Notes under the pieces: model-generated
Told to the model about the DNA's origin: nothing
Database searches by the model: none
What the model saw: only the letters and a program-made list of their open reading frames with translations
NCBI RefSeq assembly: GCF_001422205.1
Contig: NZ_LMMJ01000010.1
Coordinates: 124,001 to 188,000, forward strand
Origin: Curtobacterium sp. Leaf261
GTDB lineage: Bacteria > Actinomycetota > Actinomycetes > Actinomycetales > Microbacteriaceae
Direction of reading: 5' to 3'
Length of the DNA: 64,000 bases
Made by a program: the position numbers and the translations under genes
In this document: piece after piece, positions 1-8,010 of the stretch
Numbering within the stretch: the first letter of the stretch is position 1
Layout of the letters: the number at the start of each line of letters is the position of its first letter

Positions 1-1
1 G

Positions 2-574
2 TGCGGGTGGCACTGGTTCCGGAAGGTCCTGCCGAAGATGCTCGTGTTCCCGATCGAGGAGCGCGGGGGTGCCGTCGAGGCGCGCACCCTCATCATCCGG
101 GGCGAGCACGACGCCCTCGTGCCGCGCGACTGGCTGCGGAAGCTCGCCAGGGCGTTCCCGTACGCGGTGCTCCGCGAGGTCGTCGACGGGGCGCACTCGG
201 TGATGCACGCGCAGGCCGACGCCGTCGCCGCACTCGCCGTGGCGCATGCCCGCGGCGAGATCACCGACCGTGGGGTGGTCTCCCTGCAGCGCGTCCGGGA
301 CACCTCGACCGCGAAGGACCTCGACCGGCTGACATGGCGGGACGCGGGGCTCGTCGTGAAGTCCCGCTTCCTCGAGGTCCTCGGCATGGCCCGGCGCGAC
401 GACGACGTCCTCGCCGAGGGCAAGTCCGCCCATGCCGCAGCCGTCGCGGACACCCAGGCCCCGGACACCGCGATCGAGGACCTCGCGGACGACGCCGCGG
501 ACTCGTCGGACGTCACCACTCCCGACGACGGCGGACCTGCCGAGGACGCACTCGAGGCTCCCGAGCGCCGCTGA
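2..574 (+). CDS. Alpha/beta hydrolase, C-terminal part (5' truncated by window)
   Basis: Reading frame 2 is open from the first complete codon to a TGA at 572-574; the N-terminus lies outside the window. What remains is the last part of an alpha/beta-hydrolase fold: a strand ending in RGEHDALVPRDW, where the Asp after GEH fits the catalytic acid position, followed about 35 residues later by VVDGAHSVMHAQAD with the probable catalytic His. The nucleophile elbow is not in view, so the substrate cannot be guessed. After the fold comes a tail of about 110 residues: a short charged segment, then an acidic, Ala/Asp/Glu-rich end that looks disordered. The gene is convergent with the FAD reductase downstream, with a long hairpin between them. 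Confidence 0.8.
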   Translation, partial: CGWHWFRKVLPKMLVFPIEERGGAVEARTLIIRGEHDALVPRDWLRKLARAFPYAVLREVVDGAHSVMHAQADAVAALAVAHARGEITDRGVVSLQRVRDTSTAKDLDRLTWRDAGLVVKSRFLEVLGMARRDDDVLAEGKSAHAAAVADTQAPDTAIEDLADDAADSSDVTTPDDGGPAEDALEAPERR

Positions 575-590
575 TCCCGCCGCCCCCGCC

Positions 591-664
591 CCGCAAAACA
601 CGACGTTGGCCGCATCGCACAGAGAAATATCCCTGCGCGAAGCGGCCAACGTGGTGTCCTGCGG
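591..664. terminator. Long hairpin between convergent genes
   Basis: Arms 598-613 and 642-657 pair over 16 bp with one mismatch. The stem is extended outward by CCGCA (591-595) with TGCGG (660-664) and inward by TCGC (615-618) with GCGA (637-640). The loop is A/T-rich for this genome. It lies between the stop codons at 574 and 672, which suggests a bidirectional terminator. There is no U-tract. Confidence 0.6.
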
Positions 665-671
665 AGGGGTG

Positions 672-1883
672 CTACGGCGTGATGCGACCGATGAGCATGT
701 CCGGCGAGAGTGCCGTCGCCTCGGCGAGCACCTTCCGGGCCTCGTCGGTCTTGTCCCAGACGTTCCAGAGCAGCACGCCCCGGACGGTGTCGTCGTCGTC
801 GAGGTAGTAGACGACACCCGTCGTCTGCGGCTCCATCCAGTCCTCGACGGTGCGGAGCGAGGACGTGACCTGGCCGACGGCCTCGTAGCCCATGTCGAAC
901 ACGTCCGAGTAGAACATCGGCGTGTGCTCGTAGACCTCACCGGCGCCGGCGAGGTTCCGGCCCGCCTGACGACCCTGCTCCTTGGCATTGTCGACGTGCT
1001 CCACGCGGCGCCGTCCGAGGATCCGGTCCGGGTAGGAGGCCACGTCCCCCGCGGCGAGGATCGCGTTGTCGTCCGTGACGAGCGTCGCCGAGACGATGAC
1101 GCCGTCGTCGACGGACAGTCCTGCGGCTTCGGCGAGGTCGGTGTTCGGCTCGATCCCGAGTCCGGAGACCACGGCGTCGACGTCGAGCGACGAACCGTCG
1201 TCGAGCGTCAGGTGCACGCCGTCTTCGGTCTCCGAGCCACCGGTCACCCGACGACCGGTCCGGAGCGTCACCCCGGCGTCGACGAACCGCTGCTGGAACG
1301 CCGCAGCGAGGTCTGACGGGAACATGCCCGCACCGACGACCTCGTCCGGGTCGACCAGCGTCACGGCGGCACCGTTCTGCACGAGTCCGGACGCGATCTC
1401 GGTCCCGATGTACCCGCCGCCGACGACCGCGATGTGTGCGTGCCGGTCCGCGAGCGCCCGGGTGCGCCGGTAGTCCTCGGCGCTCCGGTAGTCGATGACC
1501 CGCTCGGACTCCGGCAGGCCGAGGCCCTTCGGATGTCCGCCGGTGGCGATCAGGAGACGCTCGTAGCCGAACTGCTCGGGCTCCCCGTCGTCGCCGGCCG
1601 GGCGGGTGCTGACCGACTTGGCGTCGCGGTCGATCCCGGTCACGACGGTCGTCAGGTGGACCGTCGCCCCGGTCGCGTCCGCGGTGTGCAGGTCGACCTT
1701 CTCGTCCCAGCTGAAGTCCGGGTCGGTCCAGAGCTTCTTGGACAGTGCCGGGCGGGCGTACGGGGCGTCGAGGTCCTCGCTGAGGATGCCGATCGTGCCG
1801 TGCTCGTCCAGCTCCCGGATCCCGCGAGCGGCCGCGTCAGCGACCATCCCGCCGCCGAGGACGAGGTACTTGTAGTCGGTCAT
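672..1883 (-). CDS. FAD-dependent NAD(P)H oxidoreductase (ferredoxin-reductase-like)
   Basis: About 403 residues of a two-dinucleotide-binding-domain flavoprotein. The N-terminal FAD Rossmann motif is GGGMVADAAARGI, the NAD(P) motif is VVGGGYIGTEIA near residue 155, and the late FAD-phosphate segment VDAVVSGLGIEPN and AAGDVA are present, so all the nucleotide-binding elements look intact. Family knowledge points to a rubredoxin/ferredoxin or putidaredoxin reductase-like enzyme, or a monodehydroascorbate-reductase-like protein; the electron acceptor is not evident. ATG at 1883 follows the dps stop codon by 2 nt (TGAgcATG); a GTG at 1889 would overlap dps and is less likely. Co-transcription with dps suggests a role in redox or iron handling, which is inference. 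Confidence 0.88.
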   Translation of the reverse strand: MTDYKYLVLGGGMVADAAARGIRELDEHGTIGILSEDLDAPYARPALSKKLWTDPDFSWDEKVDLHTADATGATVHLTTVVTGIDRDAKSVSTRPAGDDGEPEQFGYERLLIATGGHPKGLGLPESERVIDYRSAEDYRRTRALADRHAHIAVVGGGYIGTEIASGLVQNGAAVTLVDPDEVVGAGMFPSDLAAAFQQRFVDAGVTLRTGRRVTGGSETEDGVHLTLDDGSSLDVDAVVSGLGIEPNTDLAEAAGLSVDDGVIVSATLVTDDNAILAAGDVASYPDRILGRRRVEHVDNAKEQGRQAGRNLAGAGEVYEHTPMFYSDVFDMGYEAVGQVTSSLRTVEDWMEPQTTGVVYYLDDDDTVRGVLLWNVWDKTDEARKVLAEATALSPDMLIGRITP

Positions 1884-1885
1884 GC

Positions 1886-2404
1886 TCACTTGCCCGCGGT
1901 GGCCTCGGCGAAGCTCTCGGCGTTCGAGGAGGTCGTCGCCGCCGACAGCTTCTGCTTCGGGGTGCGGTTCTCGGCACTGACCATCCAGGCGAGCTGCTCG
2001 AGGCGGTCGATGATCGCGTGGAGGATGTCGGCGGTCGCCGGGTCCTCGTCGTCGACCTCGTCGTGCACGGTCCGGATCGTGCCGGCCACCTGGTACAGGC
2101 GGAGCGTGACCATGTCGACGGCGTCGTGCGTGGAGACCTCGCCCTCGGGGAACTCGTCGAGGCTCGACGTCGCGCCGACCGTCTTCGAGCGGCCGTCGGG
2201 CGTCGCGTACAGCGCGCGCATGCGCTCCGCGATGGTGTCGGAGAACTCGCGGGCCTCGTCGACGATCTCGTCGAGCTGCAGGTGCAGGTCGCGGAAGTTG
2301 TGTCCGAGGATGTTCCAGTGCGCCTGCTTGCCCTGGACGTGGAGGTCGATGAGGTCGACGAGGACCCGCTGGAGGTTGCCGGCGAGCTTGTCCGATGCGT
2401 GCAT
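1886..2404 (-). CDS. dps: Dps family DNA-binding ferritin-like protein
   Basis: 172 residues, the normal Dps length. The ferroxidase-site helix is visible as HVQGKQAHWNILGHNF followed by LHLQLDEIVDEAREFSDT and AERMRAL, the classic Dps pattern with His, Asp and Glu ligands shared between subunits. Dps dodecamers oxidise and store iron with peroxide and protect DNA. ATG at 2404 is preceded by AAAGGG about 9 nt upstream (sequence read on the minus strand); an upstream in-frame extension exists but lacks an SD and family similarity. The downstream FAD reductase follows by 2 nt, so the two probably form one operon. Confidence 0.95.
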   Translation of the reverse strand: MHASDKLAGNLQRVLVDLIDLHVQGKQAHWNILGHNFRDLHLQLDEIVDEAREFSDTIAERMRALYATPDGRSKTVGATSSLDEFPEGEVSTHDAVDMVTLRLYQVAGTIRTVHDEVDDEDPATADILHAIIDRLEQLAWMVSAENRTPKQKLSAATTSSNAESFAEATAGK

Positions 2405-2535
2405 GATGGACCCTTTCGTTCGATTGGCCGTCCGGTCATCGGACCGCACGTCGATGCGGGCCCCTGGACGGCACATCCCGGTCTACTCGGGGCGTGGTGG
2501 CGCGCGTTCAGCGCATGCCCGGGGTGACGTCCCCC

Positions 2536-2571
2536 GGTTCCCGCTTCCCGGTTCCCGCTTCCCGGTTCCCG
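2536..2571. repeat. 14-bp tandem repeat GGTTCCCGCTTCCC, about 2.6 copies
   Basis: Copies start at 2536 and 2550, with a partial third at 2564. The repeat lies in the 293-bp gap between dps and the alpha-glucosidase gene and is followed directly by two copies of the dispersed hairpin-family element. Confidence 0.75.
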
Positions 2572-2577
2572 TCTGGC

Positions 2578-2670
2578 GGACCGGAGGCGCGGTGGCGGCC
2601 CGCCCCGTCCCTCCCGTCCGCACCTGACGGACTGGAGGCGCGGTGCCGGCCCGCCCCGTCCCTCCCGTCC
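2578..2670. repeat. Two tandem copies of the GGACKGGAGG intergenic element
   Basis: Units 2578-2619 and 2629-2670 are 42 bp each and nearly identical, starting GGACYGGAGGCGCGGTG and ending CCGTCCCTCCCGTCC. Within each unit the ends are inverted complements, so each can fold as a GC-rich hairpin. They lie just upstream of the alpha-glucosidase promoter. The rest of the gap 2405-2535 holds the dps promoter region. Confidence 0.75.
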
Positions 2671-2697
2671 GGCGCGAGCCTCGCGTAGCGTTGGCCT

Positions 2698-4338
2698 GTG
2701 TCCTCGAACGCCAGCCCCGTGACCCAGCCGATCTCGACCGACCCGGACTGGTGGCGTCAAGCCGTCGTCTACCAGGTCTACCCGCGGAGCTTCGCCGACA
2801 CGGACGGCGACGGACTCGGGGACATCGCGGGGGTGACGAGCCGCATCGGCTACCTGCGGGAACTCGGTGTCGACGCGATCTGGCTGAGCCCGTTCTACCC
2901 GTCCGCCCTCGCCGACGGCGGCTACGACGTCGCCGATCCCCGGGACGTCGACCCGAAGCTCGGATCACTCGAGGACTTCGACGCGCTCGTGGCCGCCGCG
3001 CACGCCGCCGGCATCCGGATCGTCGTCGACATCGTGCCGAACCACACCTCCGACCTGCACGCCTGGTTCCAGGAGGCCGTCGCCGCGCCGATCGGGGATC
3101 CGGCGCGCGACCGCTACGTCATCCGCGACGGCGCCGGTCCGGACGGGTCGGAGCCGCCGTCCGACTGGGTCTCGAACTTCGGCGGCAGCGCGTGGAGCCG
3201 CCTGCCCGACGGACAGTGGTACCTGCACCTCTTCGCGCCGGAGCAGCCCGACCTGAACTGGGAGAACCCGGAGGTCAGGGCCGACTTCGAGCGGACGCTC
3301 CGCTTCTGGTCCGACCGCGGTGTCGACGGCTTCCGCGTGGACGTCGCGCACGGGCTCGCGAAGGACCTCACGGTGCCGTACCGGACCTCGAACCAGCACG
3401 ACCTGCCGCTCGACGGTTCGGACCCGCTCTACGACCGTGACGAGGTGCACGAGATCTTCGCGTCCTGGCGACGCGTGTTCGACGAGTACGACCCGCCGCG
3501 GACTGCCGTCGCCGAGGCGTGGGTCCCCGCGCCACGGCGGGTGCTCTACGCGCGGCCGGACGAACTCGGCCAGGCGTTCAACTTCGACCTGCTCGAGGCC
3601 CCGTTCGACGCGCCGCACTTCCGGGAGACCATCGAGCGGAACCTGGCGCAGGCGGAGCACTCAGGGGCTTCGAGCACCTGGGTCCTCTCGAACCACGACG
3701 TGGTCCGGCACGCGTCGCGCTACGGGCTGCCGAGCGGGACGGACACCGTCGCGTGGCTGCTCTCGGACGGGCAGGAGCCGGCGCTCGACGCCGCCCGGGG
3801 GCTCCGTCGGGCGCGTGCCGCGTCGCTCCTGGTGCTCGCGCTGCCCGGGTCGTCGTACGTCTACCAGGGCGAGGAGCTCGGCCTGTTCGAGGCCGCAGCG
3901 ATCCCGGAAGAGGACCTCCAGGACCCGCAGTGGATCCGGAGCGGGCACACCACGAAGGGCAGGGACGGCTGCCGGGTGCCGATCCCGTGGACGCGTTCTG
4001 GGCCGTCCTTCGGGTTCGGTTCCGTCGCACCGCACCTGCCGCAACCGGCGGACTTCGGGGCGTCGAGCGTCGAGGTGGAGTCCCTCGATGCGGACTCGAC
4101 GCTCGCGATGTACCGTGCGGCGCTCGCGTTCCGGCGGTCGACGCAGTCCGGCGAGACGCTGACGTGGCTCGATGCGCCCGAGGGCGTCGTGGCGTTCGCT
4201 CGGCACGACGGCTGGCGGTCGGTGACGAACTTCGGCACGGGCCCGGTGCCGATGCCCGTGGGCACGGTGGCCGTGGCGTCCGGGCGGGTCGAGTCCGGCG
4301 TCCTGCCGGGGGAGACGACGGTCTGGCTCGTCGACTGA
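2698..4338 (+). CDS. GH13 alpha-glucosidase / oligo-1,6-glucosidase
   Basis: 546 residues of the oligo-1,6-glucosidase branch of glycoside hydrolase family 13. The (beta/alpha)8 barrel motifs are all present: DIVPNH near residue 111, GFRVDVAHG with nucleophile Asp215, VAEAW with acid/base Glu273 and SNHD with Asp333. It should release glucose from the non-reducing end of short alpha-glucans or sucrose-type sugars in the cytoplasm; no signal peptide is seen. The GTG start has no SD, but a -10-like TAGCGT (2685-2690) ends 7 nt before it, so the mRNA is probably leaderless. Exact substrate cannot be told from sequence; a trehalose- or maltose-acting relative is possible. Confidence 0.9.
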   Translation: MSSNASPVTQPISTDPDWWRQAVVYQVYPRSFADTDGDGLGDIAGVTSRIGYLRELGVDAIWLSPFYPSALADGGYDVADPRDVDPKLGSLEDFDALVAAAHAAGIRIVVDIVPNHTSDLHAWFQEAVAAPIGDPARDRYVIRDGAGPDGSEPPSDWVSNFGGSAWSRLPDGQWYLHLFAPEQPDLNWENPEVRADFERTLRFWSDRGVDGFRVDVAHGLAKDLTVPYRTSNQHDLPLDGSDPLYDRDEVHEIFASWRRVFDEYDPPRTAVAEAWVPAPRRVLYARPDELGQAFNFDLLEAPFDAPHFRETIERNLAQAEHSGASSTWVLSNHDVVRHASRYGLPSGTDTVAWLLSDGQEPALDAARGLRRARAASLLVLALPGSSYVYQGEELGLFEAAAIPEEDLQDPQWIRSGHTTKGRDGCRVPIPWTRSGPSFGFGSVAPHLPQPADFGASSVEVESLDADSTLAMYRAALAFRRSTQSGETLTWLDAPEGVVAFARHDGWRSVTNFGTGPVPMPVGTVAVASGRVESGVLPGETTVWLVD

Positions 4339-4384
4339 CGGTGGTCCGGCGGCTCGTCGGCTGACGGTGGTCCGGCGCCTCGTC
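4335..4384 (+). repeat. Tandem duplication across the stop codon of the GH13 gene
   Basis: A 24-bp unit beginning CTGACGGTGGTCCGGCG occurs at 4335-4358 and 4361-4384 with one mismatch. The true stop codon lies in the first copy, so the second is a duplicated gene end. Confidence 0.7.
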
Positions 4385-4462
4385 CTGCACAGACTGGAGG
4401 GACGCATCACCGCTCCACAGGTCGGCTGACGGCGTCCTCGTGGCTGGCCGGGAATCCCGACC

Positions 4463-6442
4463 ATGGTCCGCATGCACACCACATCGAACCGAATCCACAC
4501 GACCGATCCAGCCCGTCCCGATGCGCCGCCGGGCGCCGGACCTCGGGCCGGGCGCCACGCCCGCCGCGGGGTCGCCGTCGTCGGGGTCGCCGTCGCGGTG
4601 GCCGCCGCGATCGGCGTCGGACCCGCGACCGGGGCAGGGGCGGGGGAGCTCGCGTTCCCGTTCCACACCGACTTCGACACCCCGGCCGGCGGCACGTTGT
4701 CCGGCGATGCCGTCACGGACGGGGGATGGCTCCGCCTGACGTCGGCCGACCAGAGCCAGGCCGGATCCTGGCTGACCGACGACGTCTTCCCGTCGGACCT
4801 CGGGCTCGAGATCGAGTTCCACGCGGCGACCCACGGCGGTTCCGGCGCGGACGGCTTCCTGATATCCCTGTCCGACGGTTCCGTGGCTCCCGGCGTCGGG
4901 CGGCCAGGAGCCTCGCTCGGGTACAACTGCTACGACGACACCGGGGCGTACGGCACGTGCGACGTGCCGGGCATGCCCGGGGCGTTCGTCGGCCTGGGGT
5001 TCGACGAGTTCGGCAACTTCGCCCGTGAGATCAACGGCTCCGGAGACGGCCGCAAGCGCATCCCGGAGCAGATCGTGGTCCGGGGCTCGGGCGACGGGCT
5101 GCTCGGGTACCGGTTCCTGCAGCGCGCGTCGGCTCCCGGCGGGCACCTCGACACGGGTTCGCGGGCCGGTGAGCGCACCATCAGGGTGACGCTCGAGCCC
5201 GGCGCCGACGGCACGCTCGGCATGACGGTCCGGTCGGACGAGGGTCCGGGGACGCGGATGCGGACGGTCCTCGACGACGTCGAGCTCGACGGGCCCGGCC
5301 AGGCCGCACTCCCGCCCACGCTCCGGCTCGGGTTCGCCGCGTCGACCGGGTCGTCGACCAACTTCCACGAGATCGACGACCTGACGGTGTCGATCCCGAC
5401 GAACCTCGCGATCACGCAGGACCTGCAGGAGCAGGTCGTCGCGGGCACCCGGGTCACGTACACGGCGACCGCGACGAACAAGGGACGGAACGACAGCGAC
5501 GGCAGCGCGGTCCGGATCGTCGTCCCGCCGGAGCTCGAGGACGTCTCCTGGACCTGCTCCGCGTCGACCGGTGCAGCGTGCGGAGCCGCGGACGGCACCG
5601 GGAACGAGATCGAGACGACGGCGGACCTCGACCCGGGGGCCACGACGACCTACACGATCCAGGGGGACCTCCGGGCGGACGCGACGGGCCAGATCGCGAG
5701 CACCGGGACCGTGGCGCCACCCGCGACGAGGGCGGACACCGACGAGGCGGACAACACCTCGACGGTCCGCGCGACGATCACGGCGGGCACGGCGCTCGGC
5801 ACATGGAAGGCCGTCGAGACCGCGGACGGGGAGTCCACCGTCGCACCGGGGGACAGCGTCGGGTACGTGGTCACGGCCGTCAACCACGGTCCCTCGACCG
5901 CGACGCACGTCGGCGCGACGGATGCGTTGCCCGGGCAGCTCACGTTCCTCGACTCCGTCGACGACTGCACGGCCGTGGGGCAGCTCGTGACGTGCCGCTC
6001 CGACGTGGCGCTCGCACCGGACGGCGAGCACGCGTTCCGGTTCCGCGCGACCCTGTCGTCCGACTACACCGGTGACGGCTCCGACGTCGTGAACATCGCC
6101 GTGGCCACGTCACCGGACGATCCGGACGGCGGCGACCCGTCCGACCCGGTCTCGCTGGTGGTCGTCGATCCGGCCGGGCCGTCGCCGTCGCCCACACCGA
6201 CGTCATCACCGACACCGCGTCCGGGCCAGACCGCACCCGCCTCGGGGAGCGGGGGTGCGGTCGGGCCGGCAGGCGCCGATCGACCGACACGTGCAACGGG
6301 CTCCCTCGCCTTCACCGGCGCGGCGGGCACGAGCATGCTCGTCGCGCTGGCGGTCGTGGTCACGGCCTCGGGTGTGCTGCTCACCATCGTGCGCCGGCGT
6401 CGACGGACCGCCGCGGTGACCGAGGCCGACACGGTGCGCTGA
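4463..6442 (+). CDS. Sortase-anchored surface protein: L-type lectin domain plus two DUF11 domains
   Basis: 659 residues. A long basic N-region leads into a signal-peptide core (about residues 36-58). Next is a legume-lectin-like beta-sandwich with the hallmark segments GWLRLT, GSGADGFLISL, GASLGYN and GFDEFGNFA. From about residue 313 come two DUF11-type Ig-like repeats (the second begins near LGTWKAVETADGES), then a Pro/Ser/Thr linker. The C-terminus is a cell-wall sorting signal: LAFTG at residues 615-619, a hydrophobic helix and RRRRR. LAXTG is the motif used by actinobacterial class E sortases. An exported carbohydrate-binding adhesin is the simplest reading. No sortase gene is in the window. 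ATG 4463 or ATG 4472 could be the start. Confidence 0.85.
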   Translation: MVRMHTTSNRIHTTDPARPDAPPGAGPRAGRHARRGVAVVGVAVAVAAAIGVGPATGAGAGELAFPFHTDFDTPAGGTLSGDAVTDGGWLRLTSADQSQAGSWLTDDVFPSDLGLEIEFHAATHGGSGADGFLISLSDGSVAPGVGRPGASLGYNCYDDTGAYGTCDVPGMPGAFVGLGFDEFGNFAREINGSGDGRKRIPEQIVVRGSGDGLLGYRFLQRASAPGGHLDTGSRAGERTIRVTLEPGADGTLGMTVRSDEGPGTRMRTVLDDVELDGPGQAALPPTLRLGFAASTGSSTNFHEIDDLTVSIPTNLAITQDLQEQVVAGTRVTYTATATNKGRNDSDGSAVRIVVPPELEDVSWTCSASTGAACGAADGTGNEIETTADLDPGATTTYTIQGDLRADATGQIASTGTVAPPATRADTDEADNTSTVRATITAGTALGTWKAVETADGESTVAPGDSVGYVVTAVNHGPSTATHVGATDALPGQLTFLDSVDDCTAVGQLVTCRSDVALAPDGEHAFRFRATLSSDYTGDGSDVVNIAVATSPDDPDGGDPSDPVSLVVVDPAGPSPSPTPTSSPTPRPGQTAPASGSGGAVGPAGADRPTRATGSLAFTGAAGTSMLVALAVVVTASGVLLTIVRRRRRTAAVTEADTVR

Positions 6443-6591
6443 CCGGCCGACCGACCGACCGCGTGAACGGGTGGCCGACCGGGCCGGGTCCGATGACCGG
6501 GACCGGTCGGCCGCGGCGGCCTTCGGGGTCGGGGTCCGGGGCACCCGGGCGGGTGTCGGGACCACGTGCGTCGGGCCTGCGGTGTCCGGCC

Positions 6592-6645
6592 CGAGGTGGC
6601 CGACCCGGCGTGCCCGACCCGAGGTGCCCGACCCGAGGTGTCGGG
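6592..6645. repeat. 14-bp tandem repeat CGAGGTGCCCGACC, about 4 copies
   Basis: Units begin at 6592, 6606, 6620 and 6634, the last partial. The array lies directly upstream of the -10-like TACGGT (6655-6660) of the next gene, so copy number could alter its promoter; that consequence is inference. Confidence 0.75.
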
Positions 6646-6666
6646 GGCCGCGGGTACGGTCGGAGC

Positions 6667-7023
6667 ATGCGAGACGAAGAACTCGCCGCGGCCTCGGCCC
6701 GGCACGCCGAGCGGGCACGAGTGGCCGGCGGAGAACTCCGCGGGGTGACGGTGCCCGAGCAGTCCCGCGACGATCGACTCGCCCGCGCACGTGCCGCCGA
6801 ATCCGCCCGGACCCGCCGTGCGGGGGACGAGGTCCTGACGCGCAGCACCGGTCGGGCGGCTCGCTCCATCGGCGAGGTCGACAGCCAGGCGCGGCACGCC
6901 TGGGCACAGCTCGGGAACGTCGACGTGGATACGGATGCACGCCTCACCCTCGCCGCTGCGATCCACGCATCGCGCGCCGCGACCATGGCGCGACACCGCC
7001 GGAGTGCCACCGGCGAACGGTGA
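6667..7023 (+). CDS. Hypothetical protein, 118 residues
   Basis: A small, highly charged, alanine- and arginine-rich, probably helical cytoplasmic protein with no signal peptide or membrane segment and no family that I recognise. ATG 6667 is favoured because a -10-like TACGGT ends 6 nt before it and there is no SD, the same leaderless arrangement as many neighbours. Coding support is codon-position bias (strong G/C at third positions) and a stop followed closely by the promoter of the next gene. Confidence 0.65.
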   Translation: MRDEELAAASARHAERARVAGGELRGVTVPEQSRDDRLARARAAESARTRRAGDEVLTRSTGRAARSIGEVDSQARHAWAQLGNVDVDTDARLTLAAAIHASRAATMARHRRSATGER

Positions 7024-7117
7024 GCATCCTCAGGCGGACCGCTGCCCCGGCGGGCGTCCGGCTCGTGCCACCGCGGTACCATTGACCGTTCGATCGCACC
7101 TGTTCGGAAGGGGTTCC

Positions 7118-7759
7118 GTGTCCGACACCGTGGACGACGTCGCGCCGCGTGCCCGGTACTGGCCGGTCCCGATCCTCCGGGCCGTCCCCGCCGCGGTCAT
7201 CGCGATGGTGATCACGTTCTCGTCGAACCACTCCACGACCTACGGACTCGTCCTCTTCGGTGTCTTCGCCGTGGTCGAGGGCCTCGTCCTCGGGCTCGGC
7301 AGTCTCCGTCGGCTCGACGACCCGTCTTCCCGTCGGCTGGCGGTGCTGCAGGCCGTCGTGACGATCGTCGCCGGTGTGCTGGCCTTCGGTCTCGCGGACG
7401 TCGGACTCCCCGCGTTCCTCGCCATCGTCACCGTGTTCGCGGTGATCACCGGTGTCATCGAGCTCGTCCAGGGCGTCCGCGCACGTCGATCGTCGCCGTT
7501 CGCCCGAGACTGGATCACGGTCGGTGGCCTGACGGTCGTGCTGGCGATCGCGTTCCTCGTCACACCGCCGAACTACTCGAAGGACCTCGGCGGCGTCGAA
7601 CACGTCACGGGCACGCTCGACTCGTCGATCATCCTCGTCGGGCTCCTCGGGGCCTACCTCGCACTCACGGCGGTCTTCCACCTGATCGCCGGTCTCTCGC
7701 ACAAGTGGGGAACGACCGCGCCCACGCCGGTCTCCCCGGACGGAGCACCACACGCATGA
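7118..7759 (+). CDS. Six-TM membrane protein, HdeD/DUF308-like
   Basis: 213 residues with six predicted membrane helices (about residues 20-35, 42-62, 74-93, 97-118, 132-149 and 170-191) arranged as repeated helical hairpins, as in HdeD-type DUF308 proteins, which are associated with acid or envelope stress. That family link is tentative. The GTG start at 7118 has GGAAGGGG about 7 nt upstream. The stop overlaps the next start (ATGA), so the two small membrane-protein genes are translationally coupled. Confidence 0.75.
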   Translation: MSDTVDDVAPRARYWPVPILRAVPAAVIAMVITFSSNHSTTYGLVLFGVFAVVEGLVLGLGSLRRLDDPSSRRLAVLQAVVTIVAGVLAFGLADVGLPAFLAIVTVFAVITGVIELVQGVRARRSSPFARDWITVGGLTVVLAIAFLVTPPNYSKDLGGVEHVTGTLDSSIILVGLLGAYLALTAVFHLIAGLSHKWGTTAPTPVSPDGAPHA

Positions 7760-8010
7760 CCACCCCCAGCCGCCGCGATCGCCTCCGTCCCGTCGAACTG
7801 CTCGCGATCTCCGCGATCGTCGCCGTGTTCGTCGGGCTCGTCGTGCTCATGGCGACGCGCGAGGTGGAACTCGCGGGGATCTTCCTCTGCGTCGCGTTCA
7901 TCGTGGTCGTCGTGGTGCTCGCGATGCTGCAGCTCGCCTCGACGAGCGACCAGGACGACAACGACATGCTCGGCGGCAACAAGCAGGGTGACGGCGACGA
8001 CTTCCACTGA
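7756..8010 (+). CDS. Small two-TM membrane protein
   Basis: 84 residues: a basic N-terminus (RRDRLRP), two hydrophobic helices (about 15-34 and 40-59) separated by a short charged turn, and an acidic Asp-rich cytoplasmic tail. Not a family I can name. It starts inside the stop codon of the preceding gene (ATGA at 7756-7759), and its 3' end overlaps the GTG start of the MFS exporter by 23 bp, so the three genes look like one transcription unit. Confidence 0.7.
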   Translation: MTTPSRRDRLRPVELLAISAIVAVFVGLVVLMATREVELAGIFLCVAFIVVVVVLAMLQLASTSDQDDNDMLGGNKQGDGDDFH

